Shown here one piece after another: positions 27,209-35,857 of a DNA stretch of 64,000 nt. The DNA comes from UBA11400 sp964473555. Its GTDB lineage: Bacteria; Bacteroidota; Rhodothermia; Balneolales; HLUCCA01. Made by a program: the position numbers and the translations under genes. Below the pieces are notes generated by a model. The model was not told where the DNA came from. It did no database searches and saw nothing but the letters and a program-made list of their open reading frames with translations. The DNA lies in assembly GCA_964473555.1 (NCBI GenBank), contig CAYYPL010000002.1, positions 434,001 through 498,000 of the forward strand, in the 5' to 3' direction. Every line of letters starts with the position of its first letter. Position 1 is the stretch's first letter.

Positions 27209-28263
27209 TATTTATTTTTGTTTACGTGAAGTCTGAGTGAGAAAAGATGTATCCATGATATACCGTTTGGTTCACGCATCAATGCATAATCAATTTCGGG
27301 TGAATACAGATCAAAGGGTAATTTCAAGGTGAAACCTCCACTGATTCGTTGTGAGATTCGTATGGCTTTCAAATCCCCGGATTGCCAGCCTGCCCGAAGA
27401 TCGATTCTCTCGTGGGCGTGCCATTGAGCCCCTAATCTAACCATCTGAATAGACGTGTTTTCCTCACCGACTTGAATCCGGGTGAATGGCCGACCCTGAT
27501 CAGATAAACGCATGCTTTCGTATACCTGGCTTGTAATCACTCTGTGTTCAGTCTCAGCAAAAAGACTCAAATTGTATGAAGGGATGAAACGTTCAAATCC
27601 AACCTTCAGACGAGTAGGAAGCTTGTCGGTGGTTTGTACAGAGCCCGCAGAGTTGTACAAATTCTGAGTGTCCCAGGTGAATTCGCTCAGTAGATCCTGT
27701 ATAGTGAAACCAACGGAAGTATGTTTGTTTAACCTGTAAAGAAGACCTATGTCTGCCCCGAAAGAAGTTGGCGCAGGTATTTCTGGATTATAACGAGCGC
27801 TCAAAAACCGCGCGGTAAGTCCAATGGACAGTTTTGGGTTGATTCGCAGCCCAAATGAAGCAGCTATCTGAAAATCATGGGTATTGTAATCACCGGTAGG
27901 GTATCCACTGGGACTTCTTCCATCGAAATGTTGTACCCCAGCATACACAGTTGAGATGTGCAGACCAGCATTGGGTGGGAGTGGGAAACTAGCTGAAAGA
28001 GATGCTAAATTTCGATCAAATGACATGACCGCCGCACTCATATCTATTTGATTGTACGTAGCCTGTGAGGCGTGTGCTGGATTGTACTGAGGATAAATTC
28101 CTAATCTGGTTCCGGCAGTGTAGGCATTACCGATCCCAAGAATCCTTGCATTCGATCCTATTCGATGATAAGACATGGCTCCACCCCCTGATTGAGCTGA
28201 TAAGAGACCGGTCAAAACGAATAACCCAATGGCCAGCAGTAAGCTGAAGTTTAGTCTGTTCAT
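27208..28263 (-). CDS. PorV/PorQ-family outer-membrane barrel (first copy)
   Basis: A 351-residue protein with signal peptide (LFVLTGLLSAQ), then HRIGSNARILGIGNAYTAG and YPQYNPAHAS, the PorV/PorQ-type N-terminal plug motif with NPA. Repeated amphipathic strands follow (for example SIGLTARFLSARY and TSVGFTIQDLLSEFTW) up to the C-terminal HLFSLRLHV. It is clearly related to the next gene but not a recent duplicate. It overlaps its neighbours by one base at both ends (TAATG), a sign of one tightly coupled operon with the propeller-like surface protein upstream. Confidence 0.78.
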   Translation of the reverse strand: MNRLNFSLLLAIGLFVLTGLLSAQSGGGAMSYHRIGSNARILGIGNAYTAGTRLGIYPQYNPAHASQATYNQIDMSAAVMSFDRNLASLSASFPLPPNAGLHISTVYAGVQHFDGRSPSGYPTGDYNTHDFQIAASFGLRINPKLSIGLTARFLSARYNPEIPAPTSFGADIGLLYRLNKHTSVGFTIQDLLSEFTWDTQNLYNSAGSVQTTDKLPTRLKVGFERFIPSYNLSLFAETEHRVITSQVYESMRLSDQGRPFTRIQVGEENTSIQMVRLGAQWHAHERIDLRAGWQSGDLKAIRISQRISGGFTLKLPFDLYSPEIDYALMREPNGISWIHLFSLRLHVNKNK

Positions 28264-29870
28264 TAGTCTAAGATCAAAAATTTACCAGTAATCCGTTCAC
28301 TACCAATTTTAATCGTGTAGAACACAGGACCGTTTGGAATTCGATTATTATTCGTTCCAAGTCCATTCCAGGCTATTTCATAGACGCCGGGCTCACTCAC
28401 ACTCACATCGGGTAGACGGATTATTCTGTCCATACCGAAATCCATTAGCTCTATGGATGCTGTTCCGATTGATGTGGTTTTAAAACGAATGCGTACGACT
28501 CCATCCTGAGTTCTGCTGAACGGACTTGGGTAGGCAAAGGTATTTGTTTCAGAGTTATCAGTCTGATAAATATTACCACCGCTCATTGGAAAGTCAACCC
28601 TAGTAATTTCCCACGTTAACCCGTTGTCTGCGGTGGAGATCAGCCCGTCGGAGGTTCCGATCCAGATTCGGTCGGTAGTTTTTGCCGCTGTCTGGAAACT
28701 GGTTGTGTTTTTCAGAACGGAGTTCGAAGACCTGATTTGAGGTTGCTTGATCCATGTTGTACCGTTATCTGGACTTATAAACAATCCATTTCTTCCGGCT
28801 GCGAATATATATCCAGCGTTGAATGTGACATCCAGAATGTCTTCGTTGACCAAATGCTGTTCAAAAGTTAGTCCCCTGTTTGAGGTAGTCACTAAGCCTT
28901 GCCGTTCGCCCTGGAAGGTGATCCAGTTGGTCATCCAGACTTTGTGGTCGTATGGATTCTGTCGAATTCTAATTATCCAGTTTCCAAGCATCCCATTGAT
29001 TCCACCTTCGGCACGGATGTGGCGCCATCGGATACGATCTGCCGGGGAAGTTAATGCATTCTCGGAAATGTTAAGCCCTCCAGCTGTACCAGCCCAAACA
29101 TATCCTTCATGATCGATCATTATGCTGAACCCCAGAAAGTTGGTCCACCCTTTGGGATATTTCTGTCCCATTATGGAGCTTGCATTCGGGGTTCTGGGAT
29201 TGAACTCGAAATCGTAAGTGCCTTCAGGTGTCAGCTCATCGAGTTCAAAAGGGGGGAGTAGTAATCGCTCCCAAGTTTGACCAAAATCTGTAGACCTGCG
29301 GATGCCCAGCGCCCATGCTGCTGTGAATAGGGTACTACCTCTAAAGGTTACATTATAAGGAGGGGCTTGTTGTGGAACTACGATAGGTAATGCAGGCACA
29401 TCTTGTCCACCATACCTGATTTTGGTATCTCCCGGGTTGTCTAAAGGGGGATTGATAAAGTTCCAGGAGTCGCCGCCATCTACAGACAGATAAAATCCCA
29501 TCATTGTTTGTACCGAGTTATCTCCGTCGTTGGTGATGTAACCGAGTCCAACCAAGACCGTGTCGGGTGCCAAGGCCAAAGAATAGAGTCTTCCCCGCCC
29601 TTGGGAAACGGAATCCGTGTCAGCAACGTACCAGTCGAAACTATTTCCTATGTTTCTAACTAATTGCGGCCCCACCCAAAGTGTGTCGCCTAGTGCACCG
29701 ATATTTGAAATAGAATTCTGCGAGAATATAAGTGTGCGTTCAGGTAATGGGCCGGAATTCTGTGCATGTGATTGCAGGGTAATCCCGGAAAATAGTCCGA
29801 CGAGTGCGAATAGGGTATATCGGAATGAAAACAATGATTGTTGCATATGATTAGAAACTGGTACACGCAT
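28263..29870 (-). CDS. Secreted beta-propeller-like (BNR/sortilin-type) protein with FlgD/T9SS-like C-terminal domain
   Basis: A 535-residue exported protein: signal peptide to about residue 36 (ending SHAQ), then multiple Asp-box/BNR-like repeats (SVDGGDSWNF, STDFGQTWERL, TSNRGLTFEQ, SPDNGTTWIKQ, TADNGLTWEI), as in sortilin/VPS10 and photosystem-stability-type propellers. The last 90 residues form an Ig-like domain with WNGLGTNNNRIPNGPVFYTIKIGS and a terminal KFLILD strand, similar to FlgD-Ig or type IX sorting domains. Probable cell-surface protein. A second ATG nine codons in may be the true start. Function unknown; the flanking barrels suggest they help it reach the surface. Confidence 0.72.
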   Translation of the reverse strand: MRVPVSNHMQQSLFSFRYTLFALVGLFSGITLQSHAQNSGPLPERTLIFSQNSISNIGALGDTLWVGPQLVRNIGNSFDWYVADTDSVSQGRGRLYSLALAPDTVLVGLGYITNDGDNSVQTMMGFYLSVDGGDSWNFINPPLDNPGDTKIRYGGQDVPALPIVVPQQAPPYNVTFRGSTLFTAAWALGIRRSTDFGQTWERLLLPPFELDELTPEGTYDFEFNPRTPNASSIMGQKYPKGWTNFLGFSIMIDHEGYVWAGTAGGLNISENALTSPADRIRWRHIRAEGGINGMLGNWIIRIRQNPYDHKVWMTNWITFQGERQGLVTTSNRGLTFEQHLVNEDILDVTFNAGYIFAAGRNGLFISPDNGTTWIKQPQIRSSNSVLKNTTSFQTAAKTTDRIWIGTSDGLISTADNGLTWEITRVDFPMSGGNIYQTDNSETNTFAYPSPFSRTQDGVVRIRFKTTSIGTASIELMDFGMDRIIRLPDVSVSEPGVYEIAWNGLGTNNNRIPNGPVFYTIKIGSERITGKFLILD

Positions 29871-30697
29871 TATCTCTGGATTACCATCTGAGTTTGAATG
29901 GTGTCTGAGCTGACGCCTTGCGTATCTAGCGCGTAGTAGAACAACTGATAGACATCCGGATTGTTTGAAGGTCCAATGTTAAATACTCTGGTGAAGATAC
30001 TATCGGCAGCTACAGCATCTCCAGAGTTAGAGTTGCCCATGTTGCCATCGTCGTAGAGACGGAAGGGTGATCCAGCCAGAAGCATATTTTGCCGGTCGCG
30101 GATGTCGACGAACACTCTGTCAATGAGTGTTTGTCCATCTGGGTGAGTCACCTTAGCCTGAAGTGCAAACGGTGATGAACCGCTGGATGGGATTCGTATC
30201 GTGTCTGGATTGCTGGTAGTTAGAACAACAGGTACCCCCAGGGTAAATCCTCTAACTTTTATGGTAGCTTGGGCCGAGTTAGATGACAATTGATCACCGG
30301 TCGAAACATACAGATACAATCTGTAATCGTTAAAATCAGTAGTACTACTGGGAATGCTCAGGGCTTGTTCAAAGTCGGTTGAAGAAGTAAGGGTCAGCGT
30401 CCTGAATGCGACCGGCTGAGAGTCTGAAGCTCTTATCAGCTCCATATTTAAATCAGAAGGCGACGGGTTTTGGGTGTTGACTTGTATCCTGCCCGTGATG
30501 TTTATCACGATAACCGAGTCCTTAACTCCATCTGAAGGTGTAAAGTGGATCCGTTCAGGATTTACACGCAGTCGGGTGATCACATAGGTTTCTTTGTCTG
30601 ACCGAGATGATGGAATGTCATCTCCGCAGCTATAAACCGACCACATCGTAAGCACATAGATGATGGAAAGAGCTTTACGCTCGAGGATGAACTTCAT
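29870..30697 (-). CDS. Predicted lipoprotein of unknown function
   Basis: A 275-residue protein starting at ATG 30697; the frame's TTG three codons earlier is less likely. A signal sequence ends in VYSC with lipid-modified C24. The rest looks like two or three Ig-like beta domains rich in Ser/Thr (for example INITGRIQVNTQNPSPSDL, ATIKVRGFTLGVPV, and a C-terminal DGQTLIDRVFVDIRD region). I do not recognise a named family. It is the first gene of the four-gene surface operon and overlaps the next gene by one base, so it may anchor or assist the propeller protein. Confidence 0.65.
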   Translation of the reverse strand: MKFILERKALSIIYVLTMWSVYSCGDDIPSSRSDKETYVITRLRVNPERIHFTPSDGVKDSVIVINITGRIQVNTQNPSPSDLNMELIRASDSQPVAFRTLTLTSSTDFEQALSIPSSTTDFNDYRLYLYVSTGDQLSSNSAQATIKVRGFTLGVPVVLTTSNPDTIRIPSSGSSPFALQAKVTHPDGQTLIDRVFVDIRDRQNMLLAGSPFRLYDDGNMGNSNSGDAVAADSIFTRVFNIGPSNNPDVYQLFYYALDTQGVSSDTIQTQMVIQR

Positions 30698-30779
30698 GAG
30701 TAACAAGAACTAAAAGCCAAGAAGGTGACAATTTGGCAATATGATGGTGTTGTCTTATCAATTTAACACAAAATAATCA

Positions 30780-30810
30780 TTGACATTGCACGGATCTCGG
30801 ATTAATTTTG
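30780..30810 (+). promoter_or_regulatory. trp operon promoter
   Basis: TTGACA (30780-30785), a 17-base spacer and TAATTTTG (30803-30810) match the -35 and the Bacteroidetes-type -7 box TAnnTTTG. The predicted start is at about 30815, which is the A of the leader-peptide ATG, so the transcript may be leaderless. It has the same layout as the nuo promoter. Confidence 0.75.
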
Positions 30811-30814
30811 GCGT

Positions 30815-30877
30815 ATGGAAAACATCTCAAATCACAATATAATTTGGTGGTGGCCGCTTCAACAGCGGTTCGTCTGA
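30815..30877 (+). CDS. trpL: trp operon leader peptide with Trp-Trp-Trp
   Basis: A 20-codon ORF from ATG to TGA immediately before trpE. Codons 11-13 are three consecutive TGG (30845-30853), the normal signature of a ribosome-mediated tryptophan attenuator, since Trp is otherwise rare. The Trp codons sit directly before the first arm of the leader hairpins, so a ribosome stalled there would cover that arm. The stop codon lies so that a ribosome finishing the peptide would instead cover the second arm. No ribosome-binding site is seen, consistent with a leaderless start. Confidence 0.85.
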   Translation: MENISNHNIIWWWPLQQRFV

Positions 30878-30948
30878 GATTTGTTTTGTACATACTCCAG
30901 AATTTTGTCGAACCCGCATCAGATACCTGTTGTGGGTTTTTTGTTTTT
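30854..30948 (+). promoter_or_regulatory. trp attenuator: competing hairpins and terminator
   Basis: Three alternative pairings are visible. Arms 1:2 are CCGCT (30854-30858) with AGCGG (30864-30868). Arms 2:3 (antiterminator) are GCGGTTCG (30865-30872) with CGAACCCGC (30909-30917, one bulged C), which uses bases of the terminator's left arm. Arms 3:4 (terminator) are ACCCGCA (30912-30918) with TGTGGGT (30931-30937), followed by six T, then G and five T. Ribosome stalling on the Trp codons frees arm 2 to form the antiterminator; completion of the leader peptide favours the terminator. Transcription into trpE would thus fall when charged tRNA-Trp is plentiful. Confidence 0.85.
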
Positions 30949-30962
30949 AGGGACTTAAGATC

Positions 30963-32432
30963 ATGAATTACGAAGAGTTTAAATCGCTTTCAAGCACATA
31001 CACCGCGATTCCGGTTTATCGCAAGTTACTTGCAGATGTGATAACACCTGTATCGCTGTTTTTAAAGCTTCGTCAACATGCGGAGTATCCATTTTTGTTT
31101 GAATCCGTGGAGGGGGGAGAGCGTCTGGCCAGGTATTCGTTCATGGGGCGTAATCCTTATCGAATTCTCACCAGCATTCAGAGGAAGCCGTATTTGTGCG
31201 ATCTTCCAGACGGGAATCAAACTCTGGTTGAAGGGCGTGAATTTTACGATGTTCTCAGAGAACTGACCACGCAGCATACCGAACCGAAGTTAAACGGACT
31301 TCCACGACTCACTGGTGGTGCTGTAGGGTTTTCGGCCTATGATACCATCAGGTACACCGAAGAATTATTGGATGTACCTGAGGATCCCCTAAAACTACCG
31401 GAAGCCCAGTGGTCGTTTTATGATGAAGTATATGCAATAGACCACGTCAAGCATCAGGTAATCTTGTTAAAAACTGTATTCATCGATACGGAAAAAAATC
31501 TTCGTGAACAGTTCGATTCAGCGTTATGTGCATTGGATCGCATGCAGGGAGTCATGCAACTGGACGCGAATCGTGGAGATTTCTGCCTTGGTGAAGCTTC
31601 CTTAACAAGTAACACCACGAAAGACCGATTTTCACAGATGGTCGCGAAGGCAAAAGACTATATTTACGAAGGTGATATTTTTCAGGTTGTGTTGTCTCAG
31701 CGATTCAGTAAGACGTTTTCGGGAGACCGATTTATGTTATACCGTGCGCTTCGTATGGTGAATCCATCACCCTATTTGTTTTATCTTGATTTCAACGAAT
31801 TCGCCCTGATTGGATCCTCTCCAGAAGTACTGGTACGAGTCCAGGACAGAGTGGCGGAGGTTTTACCTATTGCAGGTACTCGTCCAAGAGGTACAACCGC
31901 TGAACAGGACAAGGCCTATGAAGAAGACTTGAAGCATGATCCGAAAGAAGTCGCAGAGCACATCATGCTTGTTGATTTGGGGCGTAACGATTTATCACGG
32001 GTTTGTGAGTCGGGTACGGTCAAAGTAGTTCGAAATCAGGCCATAGAACGGTACTCTCATGTGATGCATATCGTATCGGACGTGCACGGGAAGCTGGCAT
32101 CTGATATGACTTCAGTCGATGCGCTGATGTATTGTTTTCCAGCGGGAACGGTCAGTGGAGCTCCGAAAGTACGAGCCATGGAAATCATTGATGAGCTGGA
32201 AGTACACAAACGTGGTCCGTATGCCGGAGCGGTGGGTTATTTCGATTTTTCCGGGAACATGGATACCTGCATTGCGATTAGAACCATGGTAGCTACTCAT
32301 GACACCGTCTACATTCAGGCTGGTGCCGGAATTGTGGCCGACAGTATTGCGGAAAACGAATATCAGGAAACGGTCAATAAGGCCAAAGCGTTGGTAGAGG
32401 CGCTGAATGTGGCAATTGATCTGAATCAGTAA
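30963..32432 (+). CDS. trpE: Anthranilate synthase component I
   Basis: Converts chorismate to anthranilate with TrpG. The 489-residue protein has the N-terminal domain with PFLFESVEGGERLARYSF, where the serine-containing motif forms the tryptophan feedback site. The chorismate-binding domain has GDIFQVVLSQRFSK (about residue 230), LIGSSPEVLVRV, PIAGTRPRGT, LMLVDLGRNDLSRVC-type sequence (IMLVDLGRNDL) and FPAGTVSGAPKVRAMEIIDELE. Complete. It is first in the trp operon, 12 bases after the attenuator's T-runs. Confidence 0.97.
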   Translation: MNYEEFKSLSSTYTAIPVYRKLLADVITPVSLFLKLRQHAEYPFLFESVEGGERLARYSFMGRNPYRILTSIQRKPYLCDLPDGNQTLVEGREFYDVLRELTTQHTEPKLNGLPRLTGGAVGFSAYDTIRYTEELLDVPEDPLKLPEAQWSFYDEVYAIDHVKHQVILLKTVFIDTEKNLREQFDSALCALDRMQGVMQLDANRGDFCLGEASLTSNTTKDRFSQMVAKAKDYIYEGDIFQVVLSQRFSKTFSGDRFMLYRALRMVNPSPYLFYLDFNEFALIGSSPEVLVRVQDRVAEVLPIAGTRPRGTTAEQDKAYEEDLKHDPKEVAEHIMLVDLGRNDLSRVCESGTVKVVRNQAIERYSHVMHIVSDVHGKLASDMTSVDALMYCFPAGTVSGAPKVRAMEIIDELEVHKRGPYAGAVGYFDFSGNMDTCIAIRTMVATHDTVYIQAGAGIVADSIAENEYQETVNKAKALVEALNVAIDLNQ

Positions 32433-32451
32433 TTTGAAAAACATATCCAAA

Positions 32452-33465
32452 ATGACACCTACTGAATCACCTTCAGCACCAGATCGTCTTCCAACTATCC
32501 TTTCTGGTATTACGCCGTCAGGACGCTTGCACATAGGAAACTATTTTGGTGCCATCAAGCAACATATTGAGTTACAGGATCAGGGTGACGCTTTTTTCTT
32601 TATTGCCAATTACCATGCCATGACCTCCAGACACGACGGTAACCTTATGTATCGGCATACGCTGGATATCACGTTAGACTATCTGGCCCTTGGACTTGAT
32701 CCGTCAAGGTGTACATTTTTTGCGCAAAGTGATGTGCCGCAGGTAACTGAATTGAGTTGGATGCTAGGTACGTTGTGTCCAGTAAGCTTAATGGAAAAAG
32801 CGGTGTCCTATAAAGATAAAGTAAGTCAGGGCTTATCGGCAAACGTTGGACTATTTACCTATCCGATACTTCAGGCTGCAGATATTCTCATCTATCATTC
32901 TGATATCGTACCTGTTGGAGCCGACCAAAAGCAACATATTGAAATTACCCGAGATCTGGCTGTAAAATTCAATATGGCCTATGATGCAGCATACTTACGA
33001 ATTCCAGAGGCGCGCATTGTTGAAGCTGTTGCCACCGTACCGGGAACCGACGGGCGTAAAATGAGCAAGTCTTACAATAACACGATAGGCATATTTGACG
33101 AAGGTTCTGAGCTTAAGAAGAAGGTGATGTCTATTGAAACCGATTCCACACCCCTTGAAGCTCCGAAAGATCCAACCACGTGTAATGTCTTTGCATTGAT
33201 CAAATTATTTGCTCCCGCTGAGCAGACAGCAGAAATTGCTTCTAAGTATCGAAACGGGGGATATGGATATGGTCATGCCAAAAAGGAACTTTTGGCTTTG
33301 ATCGACGATTATTTTCGGGAAGCTCGTGAGCGACGCAAAAAAATGGCATCCGATGTAGAAGGGCTTCACAAAGTGCTTCGTGAAGGCGGTCAAAAAGCTC
33401 GTGAGCGTGCCGAATCTGTGATGGAGCCTATCCGAAAAGCAACCGGAATTGTTCGACATTTTTAA
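32452..33465 (+). CDS. trpS: Tryptophan-tRNA ligase
   Basis: Charges tRNA-Trp. The 337-residue class I synthetase shows ILSGITPSGRLHIGNYFGAI (HIGN at about residues 27-30), VPVGADQKQHIE, and GTDGRKMSKSYNNTI (KMSKS loop). I prefer the ATG at 32452 over the in-frame TTG six codons upstream. Its place between trpE and trpG is unusual and puts it under the same attenuator, so charging capacity and tryptophan synthesis would rise and fall together. Confidence 0.96.
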   Translation: MTPTESPSAPDRLPTILSGITPSGRLHIGNYFGAIKQHIELQDQGDAFFFIANYHAMTSRHDGNLMYRHTLDITLDYLALGLDPSRCTFFAQSDVPQVTELSWMLGTLCPVSLMEKAVSYKDKVSQGLSANVGLFTYPILQAADILIYHSDIVPVGADQKQHIEITRDLAVKFNMAYDAAYLRIPEARIVEAVATVPGTDGRKMSKSYNNTIGIFDEGSELKKKVMSIETDSTPLEAPKDPTTCNVFALIKLFAPAEQTAEIASKYRNGGYGYGHAKKELLALIDDYFREARERRKKMASDVEGLHKVLREGGQKARERAESVMEPIRKATGIVRHF

Positions 33466-33470
33466 CTTTT

Positions 33471-34034
33471 ATGATACTCATCATCGATAATTACGATTCC
33501 TTTACCTACAATCTGGTTCATTTGGTGGCCCAGCACACTTCAGCGTACAGGGTAGTTAGAAACAATAAAATCACTCTGGATGAAGTTAAAGCGATGTCTC
33601 CGTTCAAGATTTTGATCTCACCGGGTCCCGGCCGTCCTGAGGATGCCGGAATTACACCCGAAATCATTCGAGAAATGGGTCCTGTTACCCCGATTTTAGG
33701 TGTTTGTTTAGGTCATCAGGCGATTGGAATGGTATTTGGAGGGGATGTAGTACACGCGCCTTCATTAATGCATGGAAAGACCTCGGTCATCGAGCATGAC
33801 GGAAAAACTGTATTTAAGGACGTCAGCCAGGGATTCACCGCCACTCGGTATCATTCGCTTGTATTAGCTCCTGAAACCTTACCTGACGTTCTTGAAGTTA
33901 CCTCCAAAACCCCTGATGGAGTCATTATGGGAGTTCGTCATCGATCGTATCCCATCGAAGGGATTCAGTTTCATCCAGAGAGCATTCTGACCATTGAGGG
34001 TCCTAAATTAATCGAGAACTGGATAAACGGATGA
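33471..34034 (+). CDS. trpG: Anthranilate synthase glutamine amidotransferase
   Basis: Supplies ammonia from glutamine to TrpE. The 187-residue class I amidotransferase has IIDNYDSFTYNLVH at the start, ISPGPGRPEDAG, the nucleophile in GVCLGHQAIG, and the His-Glu pair in GIQFHPESIL. Its stop overlaps the trpD start (ATGA). Confidence 0.97.
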   Translation: MILIIDNYDSFTYNLVHLVAQHTSAYRVVRNNKITLDEVKAMSPFKILISPGPGRPEDAGITPEIIREMGPVTPILGVCLGHQAIGMVFGGDVVHAPSLMHGKTSVIEHDGKTVFKDVSQGFTATRYHSLVLAPETLPDVLEVTSKTPDGVIMGVRHRSYPIEGIQFHPESILTIEGPKLIENWING

Positions 34035-35068
34035 GTAAGGAATTCACTGAGATTTTAGAAAAACTGACCAGAAGCGAAGATCTTTCAGCCGAGGAAGCTA
34101 CGTTTTCGATGTATCATATACTGTCTGGTGATGTGCCAGACACCAGAATTGTAGCTTTTCTGTTCGGCATGCGTGCAAAAGGTGAAACGATTCAGGAACT
34201 AACGGCCTTTGTCAAAGCGATGCGTGAAGTTGCCATTGCTCTACCAGTGGATGCACAGGATGCCATTGACGTATGTGGAACTGGTGGAGACCACTCAGGA
34301 ACATTCAACATATCCACAGCTTCGATGTTCGTGGTTGCCGGTGCCGGAGTCAAGGTGTTGAAACATGGAAACAGAAGCATTTCCAGTCGAAGTGGCAGTT
34401 TTGATGTATTGCAAGAACTGGGAGTTGTTCCGTCATTGAGCCCCGATGAGGTTGCTTCGGTATACACCGACACAGGAGTTGGATTTATGTTTGCACCGGT
34501 GTTTCACCCAGCTATGAAACATGTCATGACGGCACGACGGGAGCTTGGAATGCGCACGTTTTTCAATATTTTGGGCCCTTTACTGAATCCTGCAGGTGTT
34601 AAACGACAGTTGATCGGGGCTTTTAATCGTGATGTAGCACATACCATGATTCGAATACTCTCCAATCTTGATAGTGATTACGCTATTGCGGTGCATGCAC
34701 ATGACGGACTGGACGAGGTCACAACTACCACATTTTCGGATACCTTTGAGCTCAAGCACCGTGTAACATCCGACGCAATGCGCTTTGATCCAGCGGAACT
34801 TGGCTATGAAATGGTAGATCCGTCTGAACTAAAAGGTGGCGACGCTTCACAGAACGCTCAAATTGTCCGAAATGTGTTATCAGGGACATCCACACGAGCA
34901 CAGCGAGACATCGTTGAACTCAACGCGACATTTGGGATTCATGTGAGTGGAATCGCCGATTCACTGTCTCAGGCTCAGGAAATGGCCAGAGATAGCATTG
35001 ATTCCGGATCAGCTCTGAAACGGTTGAACCTGTTCGCAACGGCCACTCAAGACTACATCAAATCCTGA
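34031..35068 (+). CDS. trpD: Anthranilate phosphoribosyltransferase
   Basis: Joins anthranilate to PRPP. The 345-residue protein carries DVCGTGGDHSGTFNISTASMFVVAGAGVKVLKHGNRS, the PRPP-binding GTGGD and anthranilate-binding segments. It also has FFNILGPLLNPA and the AVHAHDGLDE metal motif. Length and order are normal. It overlaps trpG by 4 bases and trpC by 1 base. Confidence 0.97.
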   Translation: MSKEFTEILEKLTRSEDLSAEEATFSMYHILSGDVPDTRIVAFLFGMRAKGETIQELTAFVKAMREVAIALPVDAQDAIDVCGTGGDHSGTFNISTASMFVVAGAGVKVLKHGNRSISSRSGSFDVLQELGVVPSLSPDEVASVYTDTGVGFMFAPVFHPAMKHVMTARRELGMRTFFNILGPLLNPAGVKRQLIGAFNRDVAHTMIRILSNLDSDYAIAVHAHDGLDEVTTTTFSDTFELKHRVTSDAMRFDPAELGYEMVDPSELKGGDASQNAQIVRNVLSGTSTRAQRDIVELNATFGIHVSGIADSLSQAQEMARDSIDSGSALKRLNLFATATQDYIKS

Positions 35069-35853
35069 TGGATATCCTCGAAAAAATTTACGAAAGATCG
35101 AAAGAGGACGTTGCCAAGCGCAGACGTACGATCTCAACTACCGATTTTCAATCTATGGAGGGGTATTACCACAAAAGGGTCAGCTTATACGATGCGCTTA
35201 AACGGGAGCCTGGTGATATTGTCAGAATCGTGGCTGAAATCAAAAAAGCCTCTCCATCCCAGGGATTGATACGCAATGACTTTAATCCACGGGATCTGGC
35301 ACTGCAGTACGTGGAACACGGTGCGGCTGCCTTATCCGTTCTTACCGATGAACCTTTCTTTCAGGGACATTTGGGCTATTTGATCGAAGTTGCAAAAACG
35401 GTGGAGATACCCATACTACGTAAGGATTTCATCCACGACCTCTATCAAATTGAGGAGGCCAAAGCCTATGGTGCCGACGCGATTCTACTGATTGCGACGA
35501 TGCTTGATTCGGTCCATCTGCGTGATCTTCATCAGGCAGCTACCGAACTCGGACTTCAATGCCTTGTTGAGTGTTATGATGAACAGGATGTTGACGCGAT
35601 TGATTTTGAAATGGTTCAGATATTCGGGGTAAATAACCGCGATTTACGCTCATTTCGTGTTGATGTTCACCGAGGTACAGCATTATTGCAAAGAGCTCCT
35701 GAAAACGTTGTTACGGTCTCAGAAAGTGGACTAAAAACACCATGGGATATTAAACATCTCCATGATGCGAAGATTGATGCTGCCCTGATAGGGGAACATT
35801 TTATGCGGCAACCCAACGTGGGCATGGCATTACGGGAACTATTAACCTATTGA
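35068..35853 (+). CDS. trpC: Indole-3-glycerol phosphate synthase
   Basis: Closes the indole ring. The 261-residue TIM barrel has AEIKKASPSQGLIR (catalytic Lys near residue 58), LSVLTDEPFFQGHLGYL, ILRKDFIHDLYQIEEA, ILLIATML, GVNNRDLRSFRVD and VSESGLKTPWDI. All are standard. It is separate from trpF, which follows by 4 bases. Its ATG overlaps the trpD stop (TGATG). Confidence 0.97.
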   Translation: MDILEKIYERSKEDVAKRRRTISTTDFQSMEGYYHKRVSLYDALKREPGDIVRIVAEIKKASPSQGLIRNDFNPRDLALQYVEHGAAALSVLTDEPFFQGHLGYLIEVAKTVEIPILRKDFIHDLYQIEEAKAYGADAILLIATMLDSVHLRDLHQAATELGLQCLVECYDEQDVDAIDFEMVQIFGVNNRDLRSFRVDVHRGTALLQRAPENVVTVSESGLKTPWDIKHLHDAKIDAALIGEHFMRQPNVGMALRELLTY

Positions 35854-35857
35854 TACG

